Source: Deltaproteobacteria bacterium (GTDB lineage Bacteria; JADJOY01). From it: 64,000 nucleotides of DNA. Shown one piece after another: positions 55,850 through 63,753 of the stretch (position 1 is the stretch's first letter; each line of letters opens with the position of its first letter). The notes beneath the pieces are model-generated. The model was not told where the DNA came from, did not search any database, and saw nothing but the letters and a program-made list of their open reading frames with translations. A program made the position numbers and the translations under genes. The stretch is taken from contig JADJOY010000038.1 in the NCBI GenBank assembly GCA_016713535.1, positions 1-64,000 on the forward strand. Direction: 5' to 3'.

Positions 55850-58684
55850 TCACTCGTGGCGCAGGACGGCCTTCTCGATCCAGAGCTCGCCGCCGCCGAG
55901 CTTGGTGATGCCCACCACCGGGTCGGCGCGGTGGGGCAGGTTCACCGCGAGCGCGATGGCGCGGTAGCGCTCGCTCGAGAGCTCGCCCGCCGTGACGACC
56001 TGGCGCGCGAGCTCGACGTTGGCGTCGCCGTCGGCGACGCCGATCACCAGCACCGGTGTCGTGTCGGCGAGCGGCGTCTCGCTCGCACCGAGGCGTGCGT
56101 GGAGCGTGAGGGTGTGCGCGCCGCCGACGGCGGTGCCGAGCTCGATCCGCGCGATCCTCGTCCTGGGCGGCACCCGCTCCGGCACCTGCAGCGCCGGTCG
56201 CGGCGCCGTGCGACCCCGGCCCTCGGCGGTGGGCACCCGGTCGGTCACCACGCCACCTTTGAGCACCTCGATCTTCGGACCGTCGTCGAAGCCATAGGTG
56301 GTGGTCAGCCAGTTCTTCTTGAGGACGGCGGGATCGAATCGCTCGAGACCGGCACGGACGATCCAGCCGTGCGGATGACGGCAGATCGCGTCGAGGAGCC
56401 CGGAGCGGATCTGGTCCGGCGAAGCGAGCAACTCACCCGCGCCGAGCGCGCCGCCGCACGTCGCCGAGCCGGTGTAGACGAGCGCGGCGCCCGCCACCAC
56501 CACCACCGGCGCGGCGCCGGCGAGCCGCTCGCGCCACATCGAGGTGCCGGCCGTTTCCCGCTCCGCGTCGCGACCACGCCGGGCCGCGATCAGCACCCAC
56601 GCGTTCGCGCCCGCCATCACCGCCAGCCAGTAGCCGACCAGCGACCAGCGCGTGGCCCCCAGGCCGCCAGGGGGAAACGCCAGGTACGGAAAGGAGAGAG
56701 GGGTGCGATAGGCGAACGGGGTCGGCGTGTGGATCTCGTTCTCGAGGTGCGTGTAGCCGCGGGTGTAGACCACGCCATTGTGAACGGAGAGCACCACCAG
56801 CGCCGCGCACACCGCCGCCAGCGCGCGATGGCCACGTGCCGCTCGTGCCAGCTCGGCGAAGCCCATCGCCGCGAACGGCACCGCCGCGACGATCAGCCGC
56901 GCCGGGCTCGAAGGCCCGCCGCCCCACCAGTCGAAGTGCCCGGCCGCCTGGACCATCACGATCGCAGCGAGCCCCATCAGCCGCGCCACGCGTGGCCCGT
57001 TGGCGCGCCACGCGAGCGCGATCCCCGCGGGCGCCAGCAGGTAGAGCGGCGCGAGCGGCACGATGCCGTAGGTGCGGTCGAAGAGATAGCCCGCGAGCGC
57101 GCGCGGCAGCCCGGCCAGCTCGAGCGGCGCGCGCCCCGGGACGACCGCCCACATCGAGGTCGGCAGGACGCTGCCGGTGATCCGGTAGTAGTAGAGCCCT
57201 TGCAGCGCGAGCACCACCGCGTAGGGCGAGAAGAAGCCCGCCAGCGCCCCGAGGTCGCGCGGGTGGCGCGCCACGAACCACGCCGCCAGGAAGAGGCTCG
57301 GCAACGCGAAGCGATTGTGGAGCCACGGCAAGAAACCCGCGAGGAATCCCATCCACAGGGCGCGGCCCAGCCGCGCCGGCGGCCCAAGCTCGAGGTTCCT
57401 GACCAGGACCAGCAACACCAGCCCCGCCACCGCCTCCGGGTAGAAGAGCGCGTGGAACGGCGCGACCGGGATGGTCAGACCGGTGACGATCGCCACCGCC
57501 GCGGCGAGCCGCGGCATGCGGGTGGCGTCGCGCAGGAACCGGTAGAGCGCGGTGATCCAGAGCGCGAACAGGATCGCCAGCGTGACGCTGGTCGCCGCCA
57601 GCGAGGTCGGGAACCCCGCCGTATAGCCGTCCCAGCCGGAGCGCAGCCGGTCGATCGTATAGGGCGCGAGCAACAGGAACGAGAGCCCCGGCAAGTGGAT
57701 CTGGTAGACGCCGCCGTTCTTGCCGTTGACGCCCCATCCTTCGTGGTGGCTCGCGCGGTTGAAGCCCGCCTTGGCCTCGCCGCGCACGATGAGCCCCGCA
57801 TCGTGGAGCATCGACGGCACTTCCTCGGCGACGGTCGCGGCAAGAGACCGCGGGAAGGCGAGCCAGTCGACGTCGCGCACCGAGAACTCGCGGTACGGCG
57901 CGAGGCGCCCGACGTCGAAGCCCTGCGTCTGCAGCAGCGCCTCGCAGAAGCGCAGGTACTTCGGCTCGTCGCCGCTCACCAGCCCACGAAAGCGTGTCGC
58001 CGGCGACCCCACGGCCGCGCCCGCCAGCGCGAGCGCGAACACCACGTAGGTGAGCCGGATGCGTGGGGCGCCGGGCGGCCGCTCCGCGGCGCGGCGATCC
58101 ATCCACTCGCCGATCGCGGTCGGCCCCGGGATCCCGAGCCGCCGTACCGCGACCGCGCCGAGCGCCGCACCGACCACCCACGGCGCCAGGTCGTAGGTGA
58201 AGTGGCCGAGCGGGCCGGCGAGCGGAGCGGGCTGGAGCCCGAGCCGCGCGTACGGCGCGAGTAGCACCACCAGCCACCACAACGGCCGCAGCTCGTGGCG
58301 CAGCGCGACGGTTCGACGGGCCAGGAGGAGGCGCTCGCCCTCGCTGCTCGCGCCGTGAGGGTGCTCGCTGCGCCGCCGCAACGCGTGAGCGAGCCCGCAC
58401 CACAGCGCCGCGCGCGCCTCGCGGCCGAGCAGCGCGACCGCGACCGCGACGCACGCCAGCGGCAGCGACGCGAGGAGACGCACCGTCGACGTCACGTACA
58501 CCAGCGACGCCCCGCGCTCCGCGGGAATCCCGATGAGCCGCCCCGCGCTGAGCCACGCGACCGCGCTCACGAGCAGCACCAGCGCCACGAGCTCGGCGAA
58601 CGCCGCCCACGCCGCCTCGCCGCGCGCCCCGCGCGCCGGGCTCGGTCGAGCCGGCTCTTCGTCGGACCGGAGGTTCGAGTTCAC
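55850..58684 (-). CDS. Large GT39/ArnT-like membrane glycosyltransferase
   Basis: 944 residues with about twelve or more helices, on the strand opposite the polysaccharide locus. The luminal acidic motif expected near helix 1 is visible as LVSGDEPKYLRFCEALLQ, with loop ASHHEGWGVNGKNGGVYQIH, then helices through residue 750 and a C-terminal periplasmic beta domain (about 750-944: HTLTLHARLGASETPL). SGDEPxYL is typical of PMT/ArnT-type mannosyl- or aminoarabinose-transferases using undecaprenyl-phosphate sugars. GTG start at 58684; no better start upstream. It may decorate the glycan made by the locus. Confidence 0.72.
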   Translation of the reverse strand: MNSNLRSDEEPARPSPARGARGEAAWAAFAELVALVLLVSAVAWLSAGRLIGIPAERGASLVYVTSTVRLLASLPLACVAVAVALLGREARAALWCGLAHALRRRSEHPHGASSEGERLLLARRTVALRHELRPLWWLVVLLAPYARLGLQPAPLAGPLGHFTYDLAPWVVGAALGAVAVRRLGIPGPTAIGEWMDRRAAERPPGAPRIRLTYVVFALALAGAAVGSPATRFRGLVSGDEPKYLRFCEALLQTQGFDVGRLAPYREFSVRDVDWLAFPRSLAATVAEEVPSMLHDAGLIVRGEAKAGFNRASHHEGWGVNGKNGGVYQIHLPGLSFLLLAPYTIDRLRSGWDGYTAGFPTSLAATSVTLAILFALWITALYRFLRDATRMPRLAAAVAIVTGLTIPVAPFHALFYPEAVAGLVLLVLVRNLELGPPARLGRALWMGFLAGFLPWLHNRFALPSLFLAAWFVARHPRDLGALAGFFSPYAVVLALQGLYYYRITGSVLPTSMWAVVPGRAPLELAGLPRALAGYLFDRTYGIVPLAPLYLLAPAGIALAWRANGPRVARLMGLAAIVMVQAAGHFDWWGGGPSSPARLIVAAVPFAAMGFAELARAARGHRALAAVCAALVVLSVHNGVVYTRGYTHLENEIHTPTPFAYRTPLSFPYLAFPPGGLGATRWSLVGYWLAVMAGANAWVLIAARRGRDAERETAGTSMWRERLAGAAPVVVVAGAALVYTGSATCGGALGAGELLASPDQIRSGLLDAICRHPHGWIVRAGLERFDPAVLKKNWLTTTYGFDDGPKIEVLKGGVVTDRVPTAEGRGRTAPRPALQVPERVPPRTRIARIELGTAVGGAHTLTLHARLGASETPLADTTPVLVIGVADGDANVELARQVVTAGELSSERYRAIALAVNLPHRADPVVGITKLGGGELWIEKAVLRHE

Positions 58685-58773
58685 GGGTACTTCGCCGCAC
58701 GTCGGCGGCGGGTGGTGCGGGTTCCCCGCGCGGGGTCGCGGGGTACTTCAGGGGTGGGCGTGCCGGACGCCCG

Positions 58774-59671
58774 TCACGGAGCCGGTGCGCTGGCCGCGGG
58801 CGGCGCCGTCGGCGCGGCCGCGGTGCTCGGACCCGCGGTCGCCATCACCGGACCCCGCCACACGCGCTGGCTGAGCTCGCCGGCCTCCAGGCGCGGCTTG
58901 AGCGCCGCCCAGATCTCGTCGTTCTTCCTGGCGCGCTCGGGCTCGTTCACGTCGATGCCGTCGGCGATCTCGTCCATCTTGCGGATCGCGTCGGGCAGGG
59001 TGCTCTTGGCGAGGCTGAGCAGCAGGCTCTCGGGTACCAGGCTCAGGATTCCCTTGAGGCCGAACGCGAACTGGAACACGCCGAGCGTCTGCTGGCGCTC
59101 GGGGTCCCACAGGTACGAGTGAACACCCTCGTTGCGCTCGAAGTCGCCCTTGATCTGGTGGAAGGTCTGGCCGGTGGGCGGATCGGCGTATTCGGCGATC
59201 GAGGTGAACTCGTAGGTCGGCAGGATCCACGACGGCTTGACCGTCATGTAGAAGATCTTGCCCTTGGGGTCCGCGCGCAGGATGCACACGCCGGTGATCT
59301 CCGGGAAGTTCTTGACCGCGATCACCGAGTCGGTGGCGACGTCGAAGATCGCGACCGGGTGGTGCTTCATGTAGCCGATGGCGCGCGCCATCCGGTCTTC
59401 CTTGCTGTACTCGACGATCTGCACGACGATCTCGCCGCGCTTCACCTTCGCCCTCCGCCTCGCTGAGGTGGATGTCGCTGGCGTTCGGGATCGGCAAGAG
59501 CGGCCTCGGGTTGTCGAGGACCTTGAGCTCGGGCGGGACCTCCTCGGGAGGGATGATGTCGCCCGCTCGGGCCGGGAGCGGCGCGAGCGAGGCGAGCGCG
59601 AGCAGGGCCGCCGCCGTGAGCGAGCGCATGCGGGCCACGGGGCGATCGGGGCGAGGCGAAGGGGTCGTCAC
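58774..59671 (-). CDS. Secreted SRPBCC/START-like protein B, frameshifted
   Basis: About 299 residues after repair. GTG at 59671 overlaps the stop of the paralogue upstream and is preceded by GAGGAG eight bases away; an internal ATG at 59629 would also give a signal peptide (SLTAAALLALASLAPLPARA). Two bases appear lost near 59453: IHLSEAE then KVKRGEIVVQIVEYS, which the paralogue (AERAKVEAGEIVV) shows should be continuous. The domain reads as a START/SRPBCC-like lipid or ligand binder: DRMARAIGYMKHHPVAIFDV, NEGVHSYLWDPERQQTLGV, LKGILSLVPESLLLSLAKST. Ends in an Ala/Pro/Thr tail. Confidence 0.7.
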
Positions 59672-60498
59672 GGAGCAGGCTCCTCGGCACTTGGATGACG
59701 GGACGCGGATGTGGCTGCGGTGCTCGGCGCGGCCGGCGGCCACGTGCGGGCGGGCCAGTCGCCCGACACGAGCCGCGGCTCGAGCGCGGCCCACTCGGCG
59801 TCCCAGCGCGCGGCGCGCTCGGGGTCGCGGGTGCGCACCTTGTCGACCATCGCTTCCACCGAGTGCATCGCGCTGGGCAGGTTGTGGCCCGCGAGAGACA
59901 GGATGAAGGACTCGGGCACCAGGCTCAAGATGCCTTTCATCGCCAGGTCGAAGGTGAACACCGCGAGGGTCTCGCGGCGGGCCGGGTTCCACAGGAACGA
60001 CTGGCTGCCCTCGTTGCGGTCGAAGTCCCCCGAGAGCTGCGCCCAGCACAGGGCGGTCCGCGACGGGTTCCAGCAGCCGGTCATGGTGTAGTGGAAGTCG
60101 GGCAGCAGGATCGAAACGTCGGCGGTGGCGCGGAAGCGCTTGCCCGAGTCCCAGCGCTCGAGCTCCTCGAACTCCTGGATCTCGGGGTACATCTCGGTCT
60201 GGAGGCGGCCGTCGCCAGCCACCGACCACAGCTCGACCGGGTTGTGCTTCAGGTAGCCGATCGCGCGCGCCTGGCGATCTTCCTTGGTGCGCTCGACGAG
60301 CTTGACCACGATCTCGCCGGCCTCGACCTTGGCGCGCTCGGCGGCGCTCAGCTCGACGTCGCCGGCGTCGGGGATGAGCGGCAGCGTGGCCTCGCCGGGG
60401 CGGGTGGTGACGCGCTCGGCGGCGCTCGCGAGCGGTCCCGCCACGAGTGCCGCGCAGAGCGCCGCCGCCACGCCGAATTTCACGCGTTTCCAGGCCAT
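59668..60498 (-). CDS. Secreted SRPBCC/START-like protein A
   Basis: 276 residues, ATG at 60498 with a Sec signal (KFGVAAALCAALVAGPLASA). The mature protein is the intact paralogue of the next gene: GEIVVKLVERTKEDRQARAI, YLKHNPVELWSV, RATADVSILLPDFHYTMTG, NEGSQSFLWNPARRETLAVF, MKGILSLVPESFILSLAGHN. Such a pattern (two-layer sandwich ending in a long helix) fits SRPBCC/START-like folds used for hydrophobic ligands; ligand is unknown. Low-complexity Pro/Ala tail. It is first of the pair and divergent from the acyl-CoA dehydrogenase across 175 bp. Confidence 0.75.
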   Translation of the reverse strand: MAWKRVKFGVAAALCAALVAGPLASAAERVTTRPGEATLPLIPDAGDVELSAAERAKVEAGEIVVKLVERTKEDRQARAIGYLKHNPVELWSVAGDGRLQTEMYPEIQEFEELERWDSGKRFRATADVSILLPDFHYTMTGCWNPSRTALCWAQLSGDFDRNEGSQSFLWNPARRETLAVFTFDLAMKGILSLVPESFILSLAGHNLPSAMHSVEAMVDKVRTRDPERAARWDAEWAALEPRLVSGDWPARTWPPAAPSTAATSASRHPSAEEPAP

Positions 60499-60673
60499 CC
60501 AGACGAACCTGCCCGCCGCGGACGGGCCTGTCAACGGTGGTCCCGGGGAGCCTGCGGCGCGCGCGGGCGCGGTGCCTGGACGCGTGTTTTCGCGGGTCGC
60601 CATACTCGTTGATCCACCGCTTCGAAGTGGTTCGTTCGATGCCACGCGCGCGACGCGCGAAGGACCCGCGACC

Positions 60674-61831
60674 ATGCTGCCCCAGTCCGAATCGACGCTG
60701 TTCGACCCGACCGAAGAGCACAAGATGCTGCGCCAGACCGTGCGTGACTTCACGCGCAAGGAGGTCGAGCCGCAGGCCGACGAGTACGACGAGCGTGGCG
60801 TCCTGAACGAGCCGCTCTTGCGCAAGCTCGGCGAGCTCGGCGTGCTCGGCATCACCATCCCGGCCGAGGAGGGTGGCGCGGGCATGGACGCCGTGGCGGC
60901 GGTGATCGTCCACCACGAGCTCGCCAAGTCCGACCCCGGCTTCACGCTCGCGTACCTGTCCCACGCGATGTTGTTCGTGAACAACTTCTACAACGCGTCG
61001 AACGCGGCGCAGCGCGCGAAGTACCTACCGAAGACCCTCTCCGGCGAGTGGATCGCCGGCATGGGCATGACCGAGCCGGCGGTGGGCACGGACGTCCTCG
61101 GCATGTTGACCACCGCCGTCAAGGACGGCCACCACTACGTCCTCAACGGCCGCAAGATCTTCATCACCAACGGGCCGGATGCGTTCTGCTTGCTGGTCTA
61201 CGCGAAGGTGAACGGCCGCGTGACCGCGTTCGTGGTCGACCGCGATTGCAAGGGGTTCTCGTCGAGCCCCAAGATCGAGAAGATGGGCATGCGCGCCTCG
61301 ACCATGTCGGAGCTGATCTTCGACGACTGCCGGGTGCCGGCGGAGAACCTCCTCGGCGTCGAGGGCGGCGGTGTCACGCACATGATGCGCAACCTCGAGA
61401 TCGAGCGGCTCACCCTCGCGGCGATGAGCCTCGGCATCGCCGATCGAAGCCTCGACATCATGATCCGCTACGCCGACCAGCGCCGCGCCTTCGGCCAGCC
61501 GCTCCACGCCTTCGGCCAGATCCAGGAGCACATCGCGGTCTCGTACGCGAAGACCGAGGCGCTGCGTGCGCTGCTCTACCACGTGGCGCACGGCGTCGGT
61601 CCCGATACTCGCAACCGCATCGGCTCGGACGCGGCCAAGCTCTTCGGCGCGCCGGTCGGCAAGGAGGTCGCCGATCGCGCGATGCAGGTGCTGGGAGGTT
61701 ACGGTTATTGTCGCGAGTACAAGGTCGAGCGGCTGCTGCGTGACGCGAAGCTCCTCGAGATCGGCGGCGGTACGCTGGAAGCGCACACCAAGAACCTGAC
61801 CCGCGACCTGGTGCAGGCGTGGGCGAGATGA
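60674..61831 (+). CDS. Acyl-CoA dehydrogenase (isovaleryl-CoA dehydrogenase-like)
   Basis: 385 residues, FAD enzyme introducing the 2,3-double bond in acyl-CoA. Visible: LRQTVRDFTRKEVEP, signature region GMGMTEPAVGTDVLGM, IFITNGPDA, and RRAFGQPLHAFGQIQEHIA. The catalytic base of most family members (the Glu of YEGT) is replaced by Gly in LLEIGGGTLEAH, whereas a Glu is present at residue 244 in LEIERLTLA, the position used in isovaleryl-CoA dehydrogenase. So it probably acts on leucine-derived isovaleryl-CoA. ATG at 60674 follows the divergent promoter region. Confidence 0.92.
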   Translation: MLPQSESTLFDPTEEHKMLRQTVRDFTRKEVEPQADEYDERGVLNEPLLRKLGELGVLGITIPAEEGGAGMDAVAAVIVHHELAKSDPGFTLAYLSHAMLFVNNFYNASNAAQRAKYLPKTLSGEWIAGMGMTEPAVGTDVLGMLTTAVKDGHHYVLNGRKIFITNGPDAFCLLVYAKVNGRVTAFVVDRDCKGFSSSPKIEKMGMRASTMSELIFDDCRVPAENLLGVEGGGVTHMMRNLEIERLTLAAMSLGIADRSLDIMIRYADQRRAFGQPLHAFGQIQEHIAVSYAKTEALRALLYHVAHGVGPDTRNRIGSDAAKLFGAPVGKEVADRAMQVLGGYGYCREYKVERLLRDAKLLEIGGGTLEAHTKNLTRDLVQAWAR

Positions 61832-61843
61832 TCGGATGACGGC

Positions 61844-62122
61844 TTGAAGCACCTCGCTCTGGATCCTGGGCTGATCGTCTGCCTGGTGGCGGTCGCCGCG
61901 ATCGCGGTGCGCGCGCTGTGGCTGTGGCGCGCGCGGCGAGCCTCCGGCGATCTCGGCTGGAGCGAGCTCATGCGTGAGTCCAACCGCAGCCCGCGCCGCT
62001 ACGTCCGCGAGTCGACCACCACCACCCACGTGCAGCCGCTCTCGACCCGCGTGCCGGGCTCGCGGATCACCAACCACGTGCCCAAGCCTCCCCCGAAGGA
62101 CTCGCCGTTGCTCGATGGATAG
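61844..62122 (+). CDS. Small hypothetical membrane protein
   Basis: 92 residues from a TTG at 61844. One N-terminal helix (PGLIVCLVAVAAIAVRALWLW) then a charged, Arg/Ser/Pro/Thr-rich cytoplasmic tail (SNRSPRRYVREST). It begins 12 bp after the dehydrogenase stop and overlaps the EamA gene by 8 bp, so it is probably translated from the same mRNA. No family recognised. Confidence 0.55.
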   Translation: MKHLALDPGLIVCLVAVAAIAVRALWLWRARRASGDLGWSELMRESNRSPRRYVRESTTTTHVQPLSTRVPGSRITNHVPKPPPKDSPLLDG

Positions 62123-63017
62123 CGCCGTAGGCCTCGCGATCGCGGCCTACGTGATCTGGGGAGTCTCGAACTTCCTGGACCGGGTCGTCGTGTCCACGCG
62201 CGCCGTGTCGGCCGGTGCCTACGTGATCCTCGGCGCGTGGTGCGCGCCGCTCCTGGTGGTGCTGCTGCCGTGGGTCGAGGTGCCGTGGCCGAGCGCCCGC
62301 GAGCTCGCGCTCGCGGTGGCGGCGGGCGCGGTGTTCGTGGTGGTGCTGTGGCCCTATTACGCGGCGCTCGAGACCGAGGAGGCCTCTAGGGTGGTGCCGC
62401 TCTGGCACCTCGAGCCGATCGTGGTCCTGATCGCGACCCGGCTGCTCTGGGACGAGGGGCTGCCAGGGACCGCGAAGCTCGCGTTCCCGATGCTGCTCGT
62501 GGGCAGCGCCGTGCTCTCGGTCGACGATCTGCGCGCGTTCACGCAGATCCGGCCGCGCGCGCTGCTGATGCTGCCCGCGGTCGGCGCCGCGGCCGCGTAC
62601 GCGCTCCTCACCCGCGCGCTGGTGCGGACCTACGACCCGGTCGCCGCCGCGCTGCTCATCCGCGTGTGCTTCGCGGTGCTCGTGCTCGCGCTGGGCTTCG
62701 TCCCCGCGATCCGCCGCAAGGCCCTGCAGCAGGCGCTCGACACCGACCTGCTCTCGATCGGACTGGTCGCGACCACGCTCTTCATGGGCTCGATCGGGTT
62801 CTTCCTGTGGAACCGCGCCATCCAGCTCGGCTCGGTCGCCATCACCACCGCCATGAGCGGCGTCACCGCGGTGGTGGTGCTGGCGATGGCGATGCTGGTG
62901 AAGCGCGTCGCGCCGGGGCTGGTGGAGGAGCGCGTCGACCGCGACGCCCTCGCCCAGAAGGCCCTCGGGATCGTCCTCATGGGCGGCGGAGTCGCGATCC
63001 TCTCGCTGTGGGGCTGA
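62115..63017 (+). CDS. EamA/DMT-family transporter
   Basis: 300 residues with ten predicted helices in two five-helix EamA-type repeats. First repeat: AVGLAIAAYVIWGVSNFLDR and LWPYYAALETEEASRVVPLW (the ...AL...A..V.PL element typical of DMT proteins); second: GSIGFFLWNRAIQLGSVAIT. Probably an exporter of metabolites or amino acids; substrate unknown. ATG at 62115 overlaps the small protein end. Confidence 0.88.
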   Translation: MDSAVGLAIAAYVIWGVSNFLDRVVVSTRAVSAGAYVILGAWCAPLLVVLLPWVEVPWPSARELALAVAAGAVFVVVLWPYYAALETEEASRVVPLWHLEPIVVLIATRLLWDEGLPGTAKLAFPMLLVGSAVLSVDDLRAFTQIRPRALLMLPAVGAAAAYALLTRALVRTYDPVAAALLIRVCFAVLVLALGFVPAIRRKALQQALDTDLLSIGLVATTLFMGSIGFFLWNRAIQLGSVAITTAMSGVTAVVVLAMAMLVKRVAPGLVEERVDRDALAQKALGIVLMGGGVAILSLWG

Positions 63018-63034
63018 GCGATCGCCGAGGGCGA

Positions 63035-63063
63035 TTGACACGAACTTCGTGGGCCACGAAAAT
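63035..63063 (+). promoter_or_regulatory. vapBC promoter
   Basis: A perfect TTGACA (63035-63040) is followed after 17 bp by GAAAAT (63058-63063, 4 of 6 matches to TATAAT). The vapB ATG is 8 bp downstream of the -10, so the transcript has essentially no leader or a very short one. The promoter is overlapped by the operator at 63039-63067. Confidence 0.6.
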
Positions 63064-63067
63064 CGTG
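63039..63067. promoter_or_regulatory. Tandem palindromic operator of vapBC
   Basis: Two 13-bp palindromes, CACGAACTTCGTG (63039-63051) and CACGAAAATCGTG (63055-63067), have centres 16 bp apart and overlap the -35/-10 region directly before vapB. Tandem identical half-sites spaced about 1.5 helical turns are what ribbon-helix-helix antitoxin dimers bind, so autoregulation by VapB/VapBC is expected. Confidence 0.7.
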
Positions 63068-63070
63068 GAG

Positions 63071-63301
63071 ATGAAGAACGTCACCATCACGCTCGACGAC
63101 GAGGTCGCCCGCTGGGCGCGCGTCTGGGCGGCCGAGCACGAGACCAGCGTCTCGCGGATGGTGGGCGAGCTGTTGCGCGAGCGGATGCTCGACGAGCACG
63201 CCTACGAGACCGCGATGCACGGCTACAAGATGCGCGGAGCCTCGTTGCTCAAGGGCAAGCGCCAGCGCTATCCGTCGCGCGAGCAACTCCATGAGCGCTG
63301 A
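63071..63301 (+). CDS. vapB: VapB-like antitoxin (ribbon-helix-helix)
   Basis: 76 residues. N-terminal strand MKNVTITLDDEVARWARVWA, then helix VSRMVGELLRERML: the MetJ/Arc-type ribbon-helix-helix motif (ITLDD..A..........S.S..V...L). The C-terminal half (HGYKMRGASLLKGKRQRYPS) is basic and flexible, typical for binding the PIN toxin. It overlaps vapC by 11 bp. Confidence 0.85.
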   Translation: MKNVTITLDDEVARWARVWAAEHETSVSRMVGELLRERMLDEHAYETAMHGYKMRGASLLKGKRQRYPSREQLHER

Positions 63302-63737
63302 GCCGTGTTTCGTGGACACGAACGTGCTGGTGTATGCACGCGACGCGAGCGAGAGTCGCAAGCAGCCGCTCGCGAGCGCATGGATCGAGATGCTCTGGGA
63401 GCGGCGCCTGGGCCGGTTGAGCTTCCAGGTGCTCGCCGAGTTCTACGTGACCGTGACCCAGAAGCTCGATCCCGGCCTGACTCGCGAGGACGCGCGCGCC
63501 GAGCTGCGCGATCTGATGGCGTGGCGCCCGGCCGCGATCGACGCCACGGTGATGGACCGCGCGTTCGCGATCCAGGATCGGTTTCGACTCTCGTGGTGGG
63601 ATGCGCAGATCGTCGCCGCGGCGCAGGTGCTCGGCTGTCGCTATCTGCTGAGCGAGGATCTCGCCTCCGGACAGCGCTTCGATGGGCTGGAGGTGGTCGA
63701 CCCGTTTCGGCGCCCGCCGGATGCGGTGCTCGCTTGA
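63291..63737 (+). CDS. vapC: VapC-like PIN-domain ribonuclease toxin
   Basis: 148 residues. PIN domain with acidic residues Asp9 (CFVDTNVLVYARD), Glu50 (VLAEFYVT), Asp104 (SWWDAQIVAAA) and Glu122/Asp123 (LLSEDL), all four catalytic positions in place, so an active Mg-dependent RNase is predicted. ATG lies inside the vapB end (63291). Inhibited by VapB. Confidence 0.9.
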   Translation: MSAEPCFVDTNVLVYARDASESRKQPLASAWIEMLWERRLGRLSFQVLAEFYVTVTQKLDPGLTREDARAELRDLMAWRPAAIDATVMDRAFAIQDRFRLSWWDAQIVAAAQVLGCRYLLSEDLASGQRFDGLEVVDPFRRPPDAVLA

Positions 63738-63753
63738 GCCGGGCAGTTTCGCC

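Noticed and set aside
55283-58264. A 993-codon plus-strand open frame over the GT39-like gene
   Set aside because: Arg/Gln/His repeats typical of the reverse of a GC-rich gene; the minus-strand protein has clear membrane helices.
58685-58773. CCCCGCGCGGGG palindrome and GGGTACTTC direct repeats between the GT39-like gene and the next gene
   Set aside because: The palindrome has no loop and the 9-base repeats are too short to separate from chance at this GC content.
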